Positions 1-12,674 of a stretch of DNA of 64,000 bases are shown here, piece by piece (the first letter of the stretch is position 1; every line of letters starts with the position of its first letter). The notes under the pieces were generated by a model. That model made no database searches and had not been told where the DNA came from. It saw only the letters and a program-made list of their open reading frames with translations. The stretch lies in the NCBI RefSeq assembly GCF_001723175.1, contig NC_064650.1:620001-684000 (forward strand), read 5' to 3'. The position numbers and the translations under genes were made by a program. Origin of the DNA: Penicillium oxalicum. Its lineage: Eukaryota; Ascomycota; Eurotiomycetes; Eurotiales; Aspergillaceae.

Positions 1-3000
1 GATTGCTCTGATTGGAAGGGCTGAAGAGGTCGGTGCAGCGACGTGGAGAGAGTCAAGGAATGAGCGAAACGGCCCGGACTCGCATGGGCGTGTAAATTCC
101 AATTTGGGGAGGAATTTTCTTTTTCTTTTTCTTTTTCTGTTCCCGGTCTGCGCCTGTTCCTCCACGGACCACCACAGAAGTGCCAATCCACTTTGAACCA
201 AACTGGCTGCCGCACGGGATGACGACCCTATGGCAAGAGCTCTTTGCGGCTGGAGCCTACGGATGTAAGCTCACAATCCTCGGGGCCCAGTTCGAGCTGC
301 AGGCGCAACAACTCAAGCTCCGGCTGAGTCGCTGATAAGAGCCACTGCGGTCATGAGAGACCTGATGAATGGCCCAGACTGCCTGAAGGATGGGCGCTCA
401 TCTCCTGGCCCAGAGCTGTCTAAAATGGCAATCGCTCGAGGAAAGAGAATCTTGACACTGGACCAGGGTGTCGATCTGACGATCCGGCTAGCAGCAGCGC
501 GACTGATGGTCACACAAATTATCGCCGGCTCCTGGTGGCTGCTTGTCATGTACAGTGTGTCCCAGCAGGAGGTTTCGAGAGCACATCATGCAGCCTGCGC
601 ACTCGTGTGAACAAGTGATGGAGACCGTTAGGTTGTTTCGAGTTTATTTGGACGGAGCCGTTGACGGGAGCAGAGGACATCCAGATAGCACCTTACAAAT
701 TGTTTCGTCAGCTAGGTCGTATAGTAAGGGATGTCTACCTGTCCGTTCGGGGGGTGGCTTACAACCAGTTTCAGGCTCCACTTGGCCGTGGAAACAAGAA
801 TCACGTCCACTCGAACATGTCCATTCGAGCCAACACGCAGAATTGGCTGACGCTTCCGTGAGATCATGTGTAACCCACCTCCCCCGTCCAGTCAGCGTGC
901 GCCGCACCAGCTGAAGGTTAGCCTCCAGTTGGCGATTGACTGGCCGAGGTCTTTCTTGAAGTTGGTCACATCTCCTACTGTGCGCTGCATGGCCATGCTC
1001 ACGGTGGTATACCAGTTCATCACCTCGCAAGTGCACATGAACGGATGTCCACCACTGGATTGCCGACGGTGCTGTGGACGATTGGCCCTGAGTCTTCTGT
1101 TTCTTCTGTTTCTCTCGCGTCGCGAGGGAGGCAAGCATGTGTCTGGCACCAGGCTTTTGCACGATTCTGACACGGACGGTTCTGTGCAAATCCTCGAATC
1201 TGCACTCGATCATTTCTCTCCGAGGATGCTGTGAGACATTCGACGATAGTCACAGCTCGTGGACCTGCATAAGGGGGCCTTGTCCACACTTTAGTCTCTC
1301 TTTCCCTATTGCCTCCCTTGGGAGATCCACTTTGCAGGCGTTTAATCCCACACGTAGATCCCATCCAGACTTTTCCCCATGGCATTCAAGCTCTCCCCTT
1401 CATGGACGGCGAGACTCCGGGAGTGTTCTGAGACATTTACATCTGCCAACCCTGCCCAGGATTCATGAGATCCGAGTTCGATCTGGTATAATGAAAAGAG
1501 TCATTCCAATCGAGTCTGCATTGGTCTTGAAAGAGTGGTGGAAAGCTATCACCATGGCCTGCTTTTCTCTCACTCTCTCTCACTCATTCTCTTTGTCTCT
1601 CCTTCTCTCCTTCTCTCCACCAGCAGCACTCTGTCACCACCCTCTCGTGCCCTCGTTTCTGGCCTCCTTCTGCGAGCGTGGTCCACAAGAGTCGAAACGA
1701 GGGCGTAGAGAAGAGTCAGGCGTGTGAGCCCTTTCAGGCCCTGGGCTGTTTGAGAGATCACACCACTAAGAAGAAGAGACCTGGAGACTTCGCTCTGCGT
1801 TTCCTAACTGGACACGATTTTGCTTTCTGCTTAGCATCGCGACAAAGAAACCTTAGTGCCCCACCCTAAACCATTCCGGTCGATCTCGACGGCCATCGGC
1901 ATGGATTCCTGCCATAAAGGGCCTGGTAGGGCATCCCATCATTCGTTCGCACGGGGTAGACCATCTTCCCAGTAGCAGCACTTGATGTTTGGCTCCCGGG
2001 CAAACTTTTCATTGCAACCGGATCGGCACCCGTTCATTTGCTGCATCCACTCCTTCTGCTCTCTCGCGGATGGCCCCACGTCAAGAGTCTTTTCCCGCCC
2101 TGCCGTTGTTTCTCTTGACGTATCAAGAGCGCCCTTTACCAGATCCGACCATCCTGTTCTCGACATAAACACCTCGCCCACCCGCACGTACGATGCTCAT
2201 GCTCAGTTTTCCAAGTGGGCCTGTAGGCGCTCGAAGGAGATCAGTACACACTCTGTTTGGATTTATCATGATCTAGGACAAGAGGAAGGCTACGTAGACA
2301 CAGCCCGTCTTGCCATGCAGACACGCCTGGGTGTCATTACGAGCGCAATAGTCCGTTTGGAGTTTCCAATCCACTCGCGCTCGGGCTGGACGTTCCGCTG
2401 CTAGGACCAAAGGAGTACTGATCGACATGCGAACAGCAGCCATCGCCAGAGTCACAGACAAAGAAAGTGAAGCCAACCAAGTTAATGTTCTTACTGTGCT
2501 CCGCCAAGCAGGACTGGGTGGGGTCCAAGGCACTTGCATCCGTTTGTCGATTGTTCACATCTCGCCAGGGCCCCGTCGCTGATGTTCTCCAGCAGAGAGC
2601 TGGAGCGTGCTGTCCCCAGAGTCTGAGGATCGAGACGGTGATCAGAAGATCTGTCGACGATGCAATGATCCCGAGGGGACTGGACCGTCAGACTCAGTCG
2701 AGACCGGTGGAATGAGCTTATCTATTCACCGTTGCAAGAGATCAATGTGCGAGTTTCCCAACCGTCCACATCGATCGTCTCCAAAGGCCAAGACAGCAAC
2801 GGCGTCGGCCTGTCAAGGTCCACCGACTTCCTTTCTTCTTACTGCCACGCCGTTCTGCATGCTGCACATCATGGCGCTTCCCCCTCTTCCTATCCTCCGA
2901 CCTGTCTCTGTCTCGCCCACGCCTGGTTTCCTCCTGCGGATGGGCCACGCAGAGCACGACCGTTGCTCAGACAAAAGAAATTATTATCTCAAATGGATTC

Positions 3001-4486
3001 TATTCTCGGATGGTGCATGCAAAGGCGGTGATTGTGGCTAGATGTGTTGCGTCCCCGTGCAATTCTCGGAGGATAAGCGTTTTCCACGAGGGGACCAGGA
3101 GCCCTTCATGGAAAGACTCTTCTCACTAGCCACGGCCAAGTGCCCGTATTTGACAGCCTCTGAGCAACAATTGAAACGGCAAGAGGGGACGCCTCTCGCA
3201 ATTCATGCATCGGTCAACACTTCTGGAAAAATGAAAAAAGTAGTGTACAAGTAGTTACGGCCTCGAAGCCGAGTCGATCATGAAATCACTTTGATTTCAT
3301 CGGCGCATAAAATGGACGGCCCTCAGAGGGAATGGTCAGCCTTTCATCGGCTATTTTGTGTGTTGTCCTAATATAGTTATTTTTCACCATTTTCTTTTTT
3401 TTTCCCTCCCCTCTACCCATACCCACACTCGTCTCTGCCGCAGATACAATTTTAATTCTTTTTTTTTCTTGGAACTGCCCCGTCCTCGACCGACCGTTGT
3501 GAGAGAGTCCATCAACTAGTGATTTATTTCTCGAATAATATTATGGAGGCTTTCCGTTCCTAGACCAGTGCCATACACCGATTGGGAAAAGAACGAAGAA
3601 TAATAAAAAATCCCAAATTTCTTCTTACTCGTTCTTATAATCTCATTTCCTGTCAAAATACGGGGCTTTCTTTTTAATCACAAGGCGAGGTTCCATCTGA
3701 TTGACCATACAGTCTTTGATTCGCCTTTCCTGATTTTGAACCCATTTCAACCGGCCGATCTAACCAACGACTAAGCTCCTCATTCTCATTCAAGGGCAGG
3801 GGGGGGAAAAGAAAAATAAAAGAGCCCAGATGAGATATAATGGCCCAGAGACCTCACGCGCACAGCTAAATAAACCGACCATGACCCTGGACCCTCCACT
3901 TACTCTCGCACGCATCCACCATCTCCATTGAACCCGACACCCCCCCCAGTCAGTCATTCAACCTAACCATCGACCTCTTCAAGTTTTCCAGTTCACCTCC
4001 CCCCCCCATCCCCCGGACCATTCTACCACTGCCAAGTACCTGTGTGTGCCGCACAGATTGCCAGTGTACCTGAGGTTATTGGGATCTTTCCTGTTCCTTG
4101 GAATCGTCTAAATTCTCTGGATTCACCGGAACTTTTTCCCCCTCTGCAGCTGGTGCGCCAACAGGATTGATTTCTGAGAGACCACCCGATCGGTTTACAA
4201 GGATCGGCGTCTGTGGTACCTTGCCACCCTTTGACAACACCAAATACCCCTCGGCCCTCTCGCTCCCTCTTTGTCTACTTGACGTGCGAGGCCCATCATT
4301 GCTGCAGCCCAAAGTGCAGCGGCATATCTCACAGCCCTGTACATGCTTGGCCCTGTGATTGTCAACTACCGTTATCCCCCGTCCCTGAGATCTGGAGTGC
4401 CACCCTACCGCTTCGCTATCCCACTTGACCGACCTCTGGATATTTGACTTCAGACTACACCTGGAGGCCCTCTCCCGGTGACCGGT
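1..4486. other. gene-free upstream region
   Basis: No reading frame here looks like a real gene: the open frames are short, overlap on both strands, and show no recognisable domain or consistent codon bias. A TTTTC pentanucleotide tract lies near 117-139. From about 3380 the + strand turns pyrimidine-rich, with runs of C near 3940-4010, as is common in promoters and leaders of Aspergillus genes. The stretch is probably the upstream and 5' leader region of the Medusa-like gene starting at 4487. A short upstream ORF (4343-4447) is listed separately. Confidence 0.5.
4343..4447 (+). promoter_or_regulatory. candidate upstream ORF, 34 codons
   Basis: An ATG at 4343 opens a 34-codon frame that closes at the TGA at 4445-4447, 39 nt before the proposed start codon of the Medusa-like gene. 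If this part of the leader is transcribed, the uORF would lie just ahead of the main start and could reduce its translation. The transcription start is not known from sequence, so this is an inference. Confidence 0.3.
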
Positions 4487-7400
4487 ATGGTCCAGACTGA
4501 TCCCGGCCCTCTTGCGGAATCAAAGTATAAACAGGAATCCACTGACGAGTCTGTAAGTATTGGAGCATCTTTCCTTTGATCCGGATTTGTGCATGCCTCA
4601 TATGATCTCTTATGGTCGTCGATTGTGTTGCCGTCTTGTCGCTTAAGGAACGTATTTTTGCTGGTTCTTGAAAATCCTCACCATCTTCTGTTTTGCACTG
4701 TCATTCTCTACCGTTTGTGTCGCAGAGGCACTTTCGTCTCAATGCGACTGCGTTTTATACGTGATGTTTTCCCTTTTTGGAGCCCTTTCGGCGAGTGATG
4801 CGTCAGATTGCCTTCACAAAGCCTTCCTGGATCGACCGAGCCGGCAGCTTCATCTGCATACTGGCTAGACAATCTTTGTCTTCACCCGACAACCCAGGAT
4901 GACTCGAGCAGCATGGGGCTTACGCAGCCATTGTGGGCACGCCCTTTTACTATGCGCTCAGGAGGTCAAGTCTCCTCGATTTATCACATGACGCCAGGGC
5001 TTCATGAAGGCATTCCTTCCGACAGAAACGTAACCTCCTGGTGATGGTCACGAGGGGCTTCAACTCTCGCAGAGCTCTCATGGTGGGATATGCAAACAAG
5101 ATTGCGATTGATAGCAACCCTCGAAACTCGAGATGGACGTCATTTCGTGGTGAAAAACCTCTGGCCTGCTATCAATTGTCAATGGAAAACATCCTTCGCT
5201 ATGACAAGCTGGAGAACCTGTCAGCACTGGCGAAATGAAACCATTGAGAAAACATCGCGAACCACTATTATCCCTGCAGTGTGTTCAAAGCCACACGAGA
5301 CTGTTGTGCCATTTGGTCGTGTCCGCTGCATCCCGGTTCTCATCTGTGTGCACTGTTACACTGCATTTGGCTCGGCTTGGGTCATCCAATCTGGTTGAGT
5401 CCAGGATTGCATTTGGCTTTTCAAATTCTAGACGCAACGATATCCTTGGCAAGAAGCTGCGAGGGGGGTGATTAATTTCCGATGAACCACGTTCGAATGA
5501 TGACTCGCAGGACTCCGTTCTTGTTTTGCTGGCTTTTTTTTTGTTCTCGAGTTTCACATTTCATCGTTTGATCTCTTGCTCTTTTTTGCTATTGGGCATC
5601 AGCACCGTCTGGTCTGCAGTGATCCTGAGTCATCTTTGATCGACTGACATGTGTGAAATTCATAGTATCGACCCGGCAGCTCTTTGCGTCCCGATTCGCA
5701 ACAATTTCAACCACTTCAACAACAACCTCGAGCCGACTTTGCGTCTTTTGAAAAATCAAATCTCATATCTTCCGCACAGACCGCGGCACCTGCATCATCT
5801 TCCATCTACTCGAATCATCCATCTCTGAGAGACGGCGGTTTGCAGGTTCACACTGCTTACGGAGCACCAACGCAAGAATCCTCTTACTACAATCCGCATT
5901 CCACTCCATTTACAAGTGCGACATCCCCGAGCTCCTACTCTTCAACCGGTAAGCATAAATTTATCTACTTGACCTTACCACATGGTTTCATTGTCGCAGT
6001 TCATTCTTCACTATCGTTGATCAAGCCTTCAATGTCTCCTTGGAAAATATGATTCGCAGACACATGCATCTTGCCGCATTCGTCATGCAAAATTTCCTCT
6101 GTCGCGTTTGATTTCTTCAGCTGTGTGGCTGATAACTTGATGCCAGGACAATCAGACCTCATGGCAACCACCGCCCAGATGCAGAGACCATCTTATCCCC
6201 CTATCTACCACACGCCTCAATCCAATTCGCCAGCGTCGGTGGCATCACAGCCCCATGATCCGCACAGCCGCCATATGTACACTCAATCCCCCCAGATGCC
6301 GCACCAAATGTACGGCTACCCGCAATATGCGCCGATCAACCCGGTGCAGCCATCGCCGTATGCGACACATCCACCTCCCTCTCAAACGCACCCTTTGACC
6401 TCTCAGTCCATCATGATGCCTCCTCAGACAACAACGGCAGCGCACATGTCACAGCACCAGCCCCAGCATGCGTCCGCCTCCATGTCTAGCAGCCCAATTC
6501 TGAAATTGGATTCTCACCAGAATGCACCCATGCAACGACCAATGCTCAACCCGCCACTCTCGTCCCCGCCCCAGGTCAGTTTACAGAGCGGCGGCCTTCA
6601 TCAAATATCTTCGACGGGGACGAGCTCCAGCGCAGCACCGGGACCTATTCCAGCCACCACACCTCTGGTAGTGCGACAAGACAGCAATGGGGTGCAATGG
6701 ATCGCCTTCGAGTACTCGCGTGATCGGGTCAAGATGGAGTACACCATTCGCTGTGATGTCGAGTCCGTCAATGTGGACAGCCTCAGCCAAGACTTCAAGA
6801 CGGAGAACTGCGTCTATCCGCGCGCCTGCTGCGGCAAAGACCAGTACCGTGGAAACCGTCTGGTTTACGAGACGGAGTGCAACACGGTGGGATGGGCTCT
6901 CGCAGAACTCAACCCTTCCTTGCGTGGTAAGCGGGGCCTGATCCAGCGAGCTGTGGACAGCTGGCGAAATAGCAATCAGGACCAGCGTCTGCGTAGTCGA
7001 CGAGTTCGTCGCCAGGCCAAGGCCAACTATCGCAAGCAGTCAATAGCTCCCCCAACACCGCACATGCCCCAGGCGATGTCTCTTGGCTCGGGCCTCCCCA
7101 GTGCACCGAACATGCTCGGCCATCAAGGCCCTAGACACAGTCTGTCTGGCCCTGGACCAATGTCCATGGCACCACCACAATTGCATCATCATCATCACGC
7201 CCATCCGGACGGCAGCCCTAAGATTGAGGAAGTTAGCGGTATGTTCCATTCGGTGTGATGAGATTTCAATCTCTCCTCCTGCCTATCATTTGATATCCTG
7301 CGCACGGCGGACTCTTTTTTCCTCTTTCTTCTATTCTCTTGCCCCCCCTTCTTTTTGTTTCTCTTTTTCCGAAGTCCTCCGTGTAACTTCCATTGTTTCT

Positions 7401-9269
7401 TCTTATGATCTTCTTTTCCTTGGCCTTTTTTTCATACTTCTATGCCCGATACCTCTTGTGCTGGATGGATCTTATTATGTACATGTCGAATGTGTTTCTT
7501 ACGATTCCCACTGTTTCGAGCGCCAGTCTACCCGTGTATGGGGTACTCTGCGTTCTGTTGTATGTTTTGCCTGTCAGAAGGCTACAGTATGCGATAGCGT
7601 ACTCGTACGTCTCGACATTGAATCTTGATCGTGGCTATGCACCATCCTCAACCGATGCTTGCTGCCGCCCCTGTGACACTTACTCATCTTTTCTTTATCC
7701 GTCTGTCTTGCTTCTATCTTGCCTTCTACTCCCCCCTCTTTTCTTTCCATACCCCCTGCTTCGTCGTGTCTACCATTGGTACCGCCGCGCGCTGTCTTCA
7801 TTCTTCTACTTTGTTTCCTTTCCCCACTCGGTGACCAGAATGGCTCCAACATCATCCACACACAACTTCGAAAAATCCCAAGCGTAGGCTAATCATTTCC
7901 ATTCTTTTCGTTCCATCGCTCTATTCAATAGGCTCCACAGAGTTCAGCCACGCTAGCCAGCGTCAAAACAATGAGTCTGCCAATCCGTCTGCTATAGCGG
8001 TCGCTAGTGACCTTCGATCGGTCCAGAGCTTTCACGACGCACCCAGAGCTCTTCCACCATCTGCAAGCACGGCGCCATCTATGCCACCTTTACTTCAGGA
8101 CAGCGGCCTTGGTGCAATCAGTCGTCCCCGTGTCATTGCGACCTCCGCCCAACACATGGGGGCTGGTGACCACGAAGCAGATGATCCTGATACTTTCACC
8201 CCGAATAATAACGATCTTTTTGGGGCACTTCCCGCCGGCAAACGACGTACTTTTATCCTGGTCGAAGATCCCCAGCGGGGAGCTCGGGTGCGAGTCAAAG
8301 TGACGCTGGACAAGGTGAATATGGACGAGATTCCCGATTCCTACCGCAAGTCCAATGCGGTTTATCCGCGCTCCTACTTCCCCGTTCAGATGAGGGATGC
8401 CCCGGGCTCTAATGTGCCCAACCAGCGCTTCTGTCGCGATGATACTGAGCATGGAGACCACTATTCCGATACCACAGTTGGGCAAACCATTGTGCTTGCA
8501 CCCTCGCTGGATGGGGATCGTGAAATTGAGATTCCTCAGCTCTCACGCCGTCGTCATCACAAGGAAGTCCTACTGAATGATCTCGGCTATCGGTTGAGCT
8601 GGAGTCAAAGTAGAGTCTTTGCTGAACGGATTCTATTTTTGCAGCGATCACGTAAGTGTCTAGATCCTCGATGCTGATGTTCCTGTTTCACAATCTTTTT
8701 GCTCCGCTCGCGTTGGCTATTCGGGACACTTCGCCTGGAATCTTCCCGTGGATCTGAACGTATCACTTTCTTGTGTTGGACCATGTTTTTTTCCTCTTGA
8801 GCCCACGGAAGCGGGGGTGATCCACGTCAGATCTCGGTTTTGGCATTCTTGATGTTGACATTTGCGTTGAGGGAGCGTGGTCCCCACGTGCTGAATGCGG
8901 CGGAATCCCCTCCCCCTTGCAAAGAAAGAGCTCTTCGTAAGGCAGAGATCTTGGATTCGCCACATTCTTCTGACTCGTCCTTTATTTTCAATTGATTTTT
9001 CCAAGCTGTTTTTGTTTTTTTTTCGTTGCCATTACAAGAGCTACAATTGTGCTAACCATCTGTGACTTTGCAATTATCTAGTCGATGCCTACCGGAATAA
9101 AATGCGCAGCAGTATTTTGGCCGCAGGATCGGAGCCATCCGAAGTCCCGGAGCACTTTGACACTCGACGCGGGAAACGGCGATTTTTACAACGTTGCGCG
9201 CGTCGAACGGACGAGGAACGTCGTGGCCCCCCGGGCATTTCGCAGCGCACCGTGGAGGAGGTCGAGTAG
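4487..9269 (+). CDS. medA: DUF8032 developmental regulator, likely Medusa (MedA)
   Basis: Five exons fit in phase: 4487-4552, 5666-5948, 6147-7238, 7932-8651 and 9082-9269, giving 782 aa. Residues 1-290 are low-complexity (Gln, Pro, Ser, His, Met) like many fungal transcription regulators. A conserved block at about 290-395 (QWIAFEYSRDRVKMEY, then ENCVYPRACCGKDQYRGNR) fits DUF8032. A second conserved block, about 565-755, runs from NNNDLFGALPAGKRR through SRRRHHKEVLLNDLGY to LDAYRNKMRSS. This pair of blocks is what I recognise from Medusa (MedA/Ren1/Acr1), a nuclear regulator of conidiophore development in Aspergillus and Fusarium. Introns 1, 3 and 4 are long for this group (1113, 693 and 430 nt). 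Reading into intron 3 meets a stop at 7256-7258, so intron retention would give a protein lacking the C-terminal block. The first exon rests only on phase and splice sites. Confidence 0.75.
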
Positions 9270-12004
9270 CGACGCGAAGCGATCTTTCTTGAGCGTGAAA
9301 CGATCTGGATAGAGGACAAAGGAATGACGGAGAGGGAGGAGTAGAAGGAGAAGCAGAGGGAGAAGCATGTTTGCATGCGTGCGACAACGACATACGAGTA
9401 TACTCTGCCAACTATCTCCGCATGGTGCTTTGCACTTTTGGGTGATCGGCAAGAGATGATGGCTATGAGGAAACGATACACGGAAATGAATGAATACTTA
9501 TATCATGACTTACGACGATGCGAATGAAAATGGGTGAATGATTTATGACATCACGAAGAAAGGGGGTTGAATCACGATTTGCGCTTTACTTCTCTTTCCC
9601 GTTCTTTCCTTTTTCACATACAGAGATTATTGCCTTTTCGCGGGCGCCTGTGCGTTGTTTATTGTCTAGATAACCGGGGAGAGCTTGCTCGGATAGTCTG
9701 ATGGAAAAAGCTCACTCTGAATCGCTCGCAGTCTCGAGCCATGCTCTTTGTACACGGCGATGGCTGTTTTCGGCGATGGCCTAACTCAATATTGATATGC
9801 TCTCCTGGTTTATCAGTCTCATAACAGCTGATGAGTCATGTAAGCGCGGTTTGCAGATACGGAGATGGACGTACTACTCGATACTATCGGTCATGGTCTG
9901 TATTTGACTAGGTTTGATCAATCGAAATCTACCTGCAAAGATGAGGACAAGGCAGTACCGTGCCTATAATTCCGTGTTTTTAATGATTTGGTGTGACTTT
10001 TGCTCTAGCATGGACTTTATACTTGATTGATAGGCAATCCTTCAATAAAAGGCATGAGGGCAGATTATCGGTCTCAATGTCATATATTCAAGTCTCTGCA
10101 TTGTACTCAATCAATGTTTGTTGGGTTTCGGATACGTTTCATTTTGTACACAAGACTGATCGATCCGTCGAGCAGGTGTGATCTGTTGATGAGCGGGTGC
10201 GTCTCACTCGCCTGGTACATTTCACGTTTCGCCATGCTTGACGGGACCGAACCGTAGGTTTGAGAGTACCGCAATGCCATGGTATACAGAGTTGATCCAC
10301 TCCTGTTTTTAGTTTCCATGCCTATGAATATGAATATGAATGCATTCGACGAGATTGGCAAGATTGACGGGATGGAGGGTCAATAGAAAAAGTTGTCTGG
10401 GCGTATCAGGAGAATTACAAAGAGCATATCTGCTGGTTACACCCATCCTGCCCGACGTTCATCCCAAATGGGTGGAATGATACAAGGCTACCCTTGGGGA
10501 TCGAGACCGCTGCACTTGTATGTTCGCAGCAGATCACGTGAGACAAGCGGATTGGGGCATTGCGTCACGCCAGGTGAGATCCACCGGCAGAATATCCAAA
10601 CAGGACGGGACGCCCGGGCTAACTCAGCGGCCAATGGCCTACTACGGGAGAACCTGACTGGGCGGCCAGACAGATCCACGGCTTTGATTCGTGTGTGTCT
10701 CTGTGTGTGCCTGAGTTCCCGGAGCGGCAAAAGAGAAACACATCACCCAACGAATCAATCCGGAAGAGAGGAGATGTTTCAGATCCAGGGAGCAGGTGTA
10801 TCTGGAGGGGTCTCACTTATGATGCTTTGGATATTTCTGGTATATGGCTGTGTAGGTACGAGGAACATCTGACGTTTTTCAAACGATAAAGGTACTCCTA
10901 TACACGACCTGTCCTCGTCCCTCGCAGTTGTACCTGACTGGGTTGTCAAATCAAAGACTCCGCCCTCATGGCCACAGACAAACTTACCAAATTGGCTGTG
11001 CCCCCCCCCCACCGGAACGGCTATTTTGGTCCCACTTCCGAGTCGAGGCTCGCCAGTTGGCTGGAACGGGGGTCCCTTTTGGTCGCTCTCTGGTGCCCTT
11101 TCCCGTGTGCAGAGAGGCGGCTTCCAAGCCCCCCAGCTCCACCCGTCCGAGAACAGCATTTGCACCCTTCTCATACTCCGTTGTGCCCTCGTTGGGTGTT
11201 TTTTCTTCTTGGACTTCTTTGACTCGGTTCCAAAAGGGGAAACATACCTCTGAAAACAACGAGATCTGTTTACGGAGCTCTTCTGCCAGACTTATCGAAC
11301 CCCTCCCTGAAGCCTGGATTTCTAGAGGTTTCCCTTGGACTTTGCAACCATCTCGTATCACCCTCACGTGCAGTGAGTGCTTGGAAAGAAGAAGCGCTCT
11401 CTTTAATTTCTCTCATCCATTCCAAGTGATCCATCTCTTTGTTGGTTGGTCAAGTAGGTACTACGGCAGCTGTCCAGTTACTCGGACTCTAGTCAGTTGT
11501 CTCATTGGTCTGGTGTCGTTGGGGCCTTTGTTCACCGTGACAAGCATCACAAGCGCTGTTTTTATGCTCATTCTGGTAAGGTTCAGCTTCCGCGGTCCAC
11601 TCTCTTCTCCTCTTTCTCGCTCTCCCTCACTCCAAACGGTTGTCCCGGCCAACGCGGGAGCACAAAGCGACCCCAGTTGCTGCTGATCGGTCTCTTGTCC
11701 GTTGCCCGTGGCAGATTGCGGGTGGTGGATGGCCTATTTGCTGGTTGCTCCATTACTTGTTCCAAGATTGTTTTGCTTTTGACGTACTGACGAAGGCCGA
11801 GCATTCAGATTGACTGCTTCCGGCAATTTGTAGCTCACCTCTCACCATCTTCCTCAAGTTGAGCCCAGCGCCGTGTTGATTCCCCCCCCGTCCGTTCTAC
11901 TTCCGGTCGAACCTGAACGTGGGCAAACACTAGTTGACGCCTCCTCTGTCCTCTTGGTTTCGCTCAATCGGAGCAATCATCCTCTCAGCTTCTCTCTTGG
12001 TTTC

Positions 12005-12036
<32 letters not shown>

Positions 12037-12674
12037 CGTCTCTCCGGCTCTTGGTGGTCATCTTCTCAATTTGTACACTCGGTAAAAGGACCTCGACTCC
12101 TCTCCACAAACACTAACCCCCCTCCATCCCAAAAGAGAATCGGTGGTGCAGCCGACACTCACCTTCCACTTCCCCGGCACACACTTTTGCTGGGTTGCGG
12201 CGGCTCAGTAGAGTCCACCCGCGATACTCAACGAGTGCCCACTTCCAGAGTCACCCGCGAACCGTGGACGACTCGTGGATCTCTGTTGCGCGGGAGCCTG
12301 GAAATGCCGGTTTTTTTCCAAACTTGGCCATCGCTGCTCTCTGTGAATCGTCTCCAGTCCATAATTCTCGCTGAGGCGATCGTGTCTCGTTTCTTTTTCT
12401 CCCCTCTTTCGGTCTTTCCTGATCTTCTCTCCCTCTTTGCCGTCTCTCTCTCTCTCCCCCCCTCCCTTATCTCATTCCCACTCGGAGATCTTTGACCGAA
12501 ATCGGGATCGTCTCCAAGCAACCACAACCCACCTCTAGGGCCGAGAAATTCCCGTCTCATTGTCTGTGTTTCCCTCCCGGGACCCTTGGTAAACCCTCTC
12601 TCCGCCCACCGGGAGGTCCGCGGTTGTGGTGAGGGTTTCTATTTCTGGTCCTTTGTTGACATCTTTTGTTTCAA
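9270..12674. other. intergenic region, pyrimidine-rich near btgC
   Basis: This 3.4 kb lies between the Medusa-like gene and the GH17 gene, both on the + strand. The open frames present (the longest is 10928-11686) have no recognisable domain and mixed composition, so I do not call them. From about 11.1 kb the + strand is rich in CT, TTC and CCC runs, including a CT dinucleotide tract at 12010-12036, which suggests a long promoter and 5' leader for the glucanase gene. Confidence 0.45.
12010..12036. repeat. CT dinucleotide microsatellite
   Basis: About 13 CT units lie on the + strand, some 640 nt upstream of the GH17 start codon. Similar CT tracts occur near 19153-19177 and 48847-48862, also in gene-flanking DNA. 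Confidence 0.8.

Noticed and set aside
1137..1727. 196-codon + strand frame near the window start
   Set aside because: It is Ser/Leu/Phe-rich from CT-repeat DNA, with no domain and with competing frames on both strands.
7393..7887. 164-codon frame inside intron 3 of the Medusa-like gene
   Set aside because: It is hydrophobic only because the intron is T-rich; splice sites on both sides join the conserved blocks in phase.
10928..11686. 252-codon open frame on the + strand
   Set aside because: It lies in pyrimidine-rich DNA, overlaps other frames on both strands, and its translation has no domain and irregular composition; it looks like chance in a promoter region.
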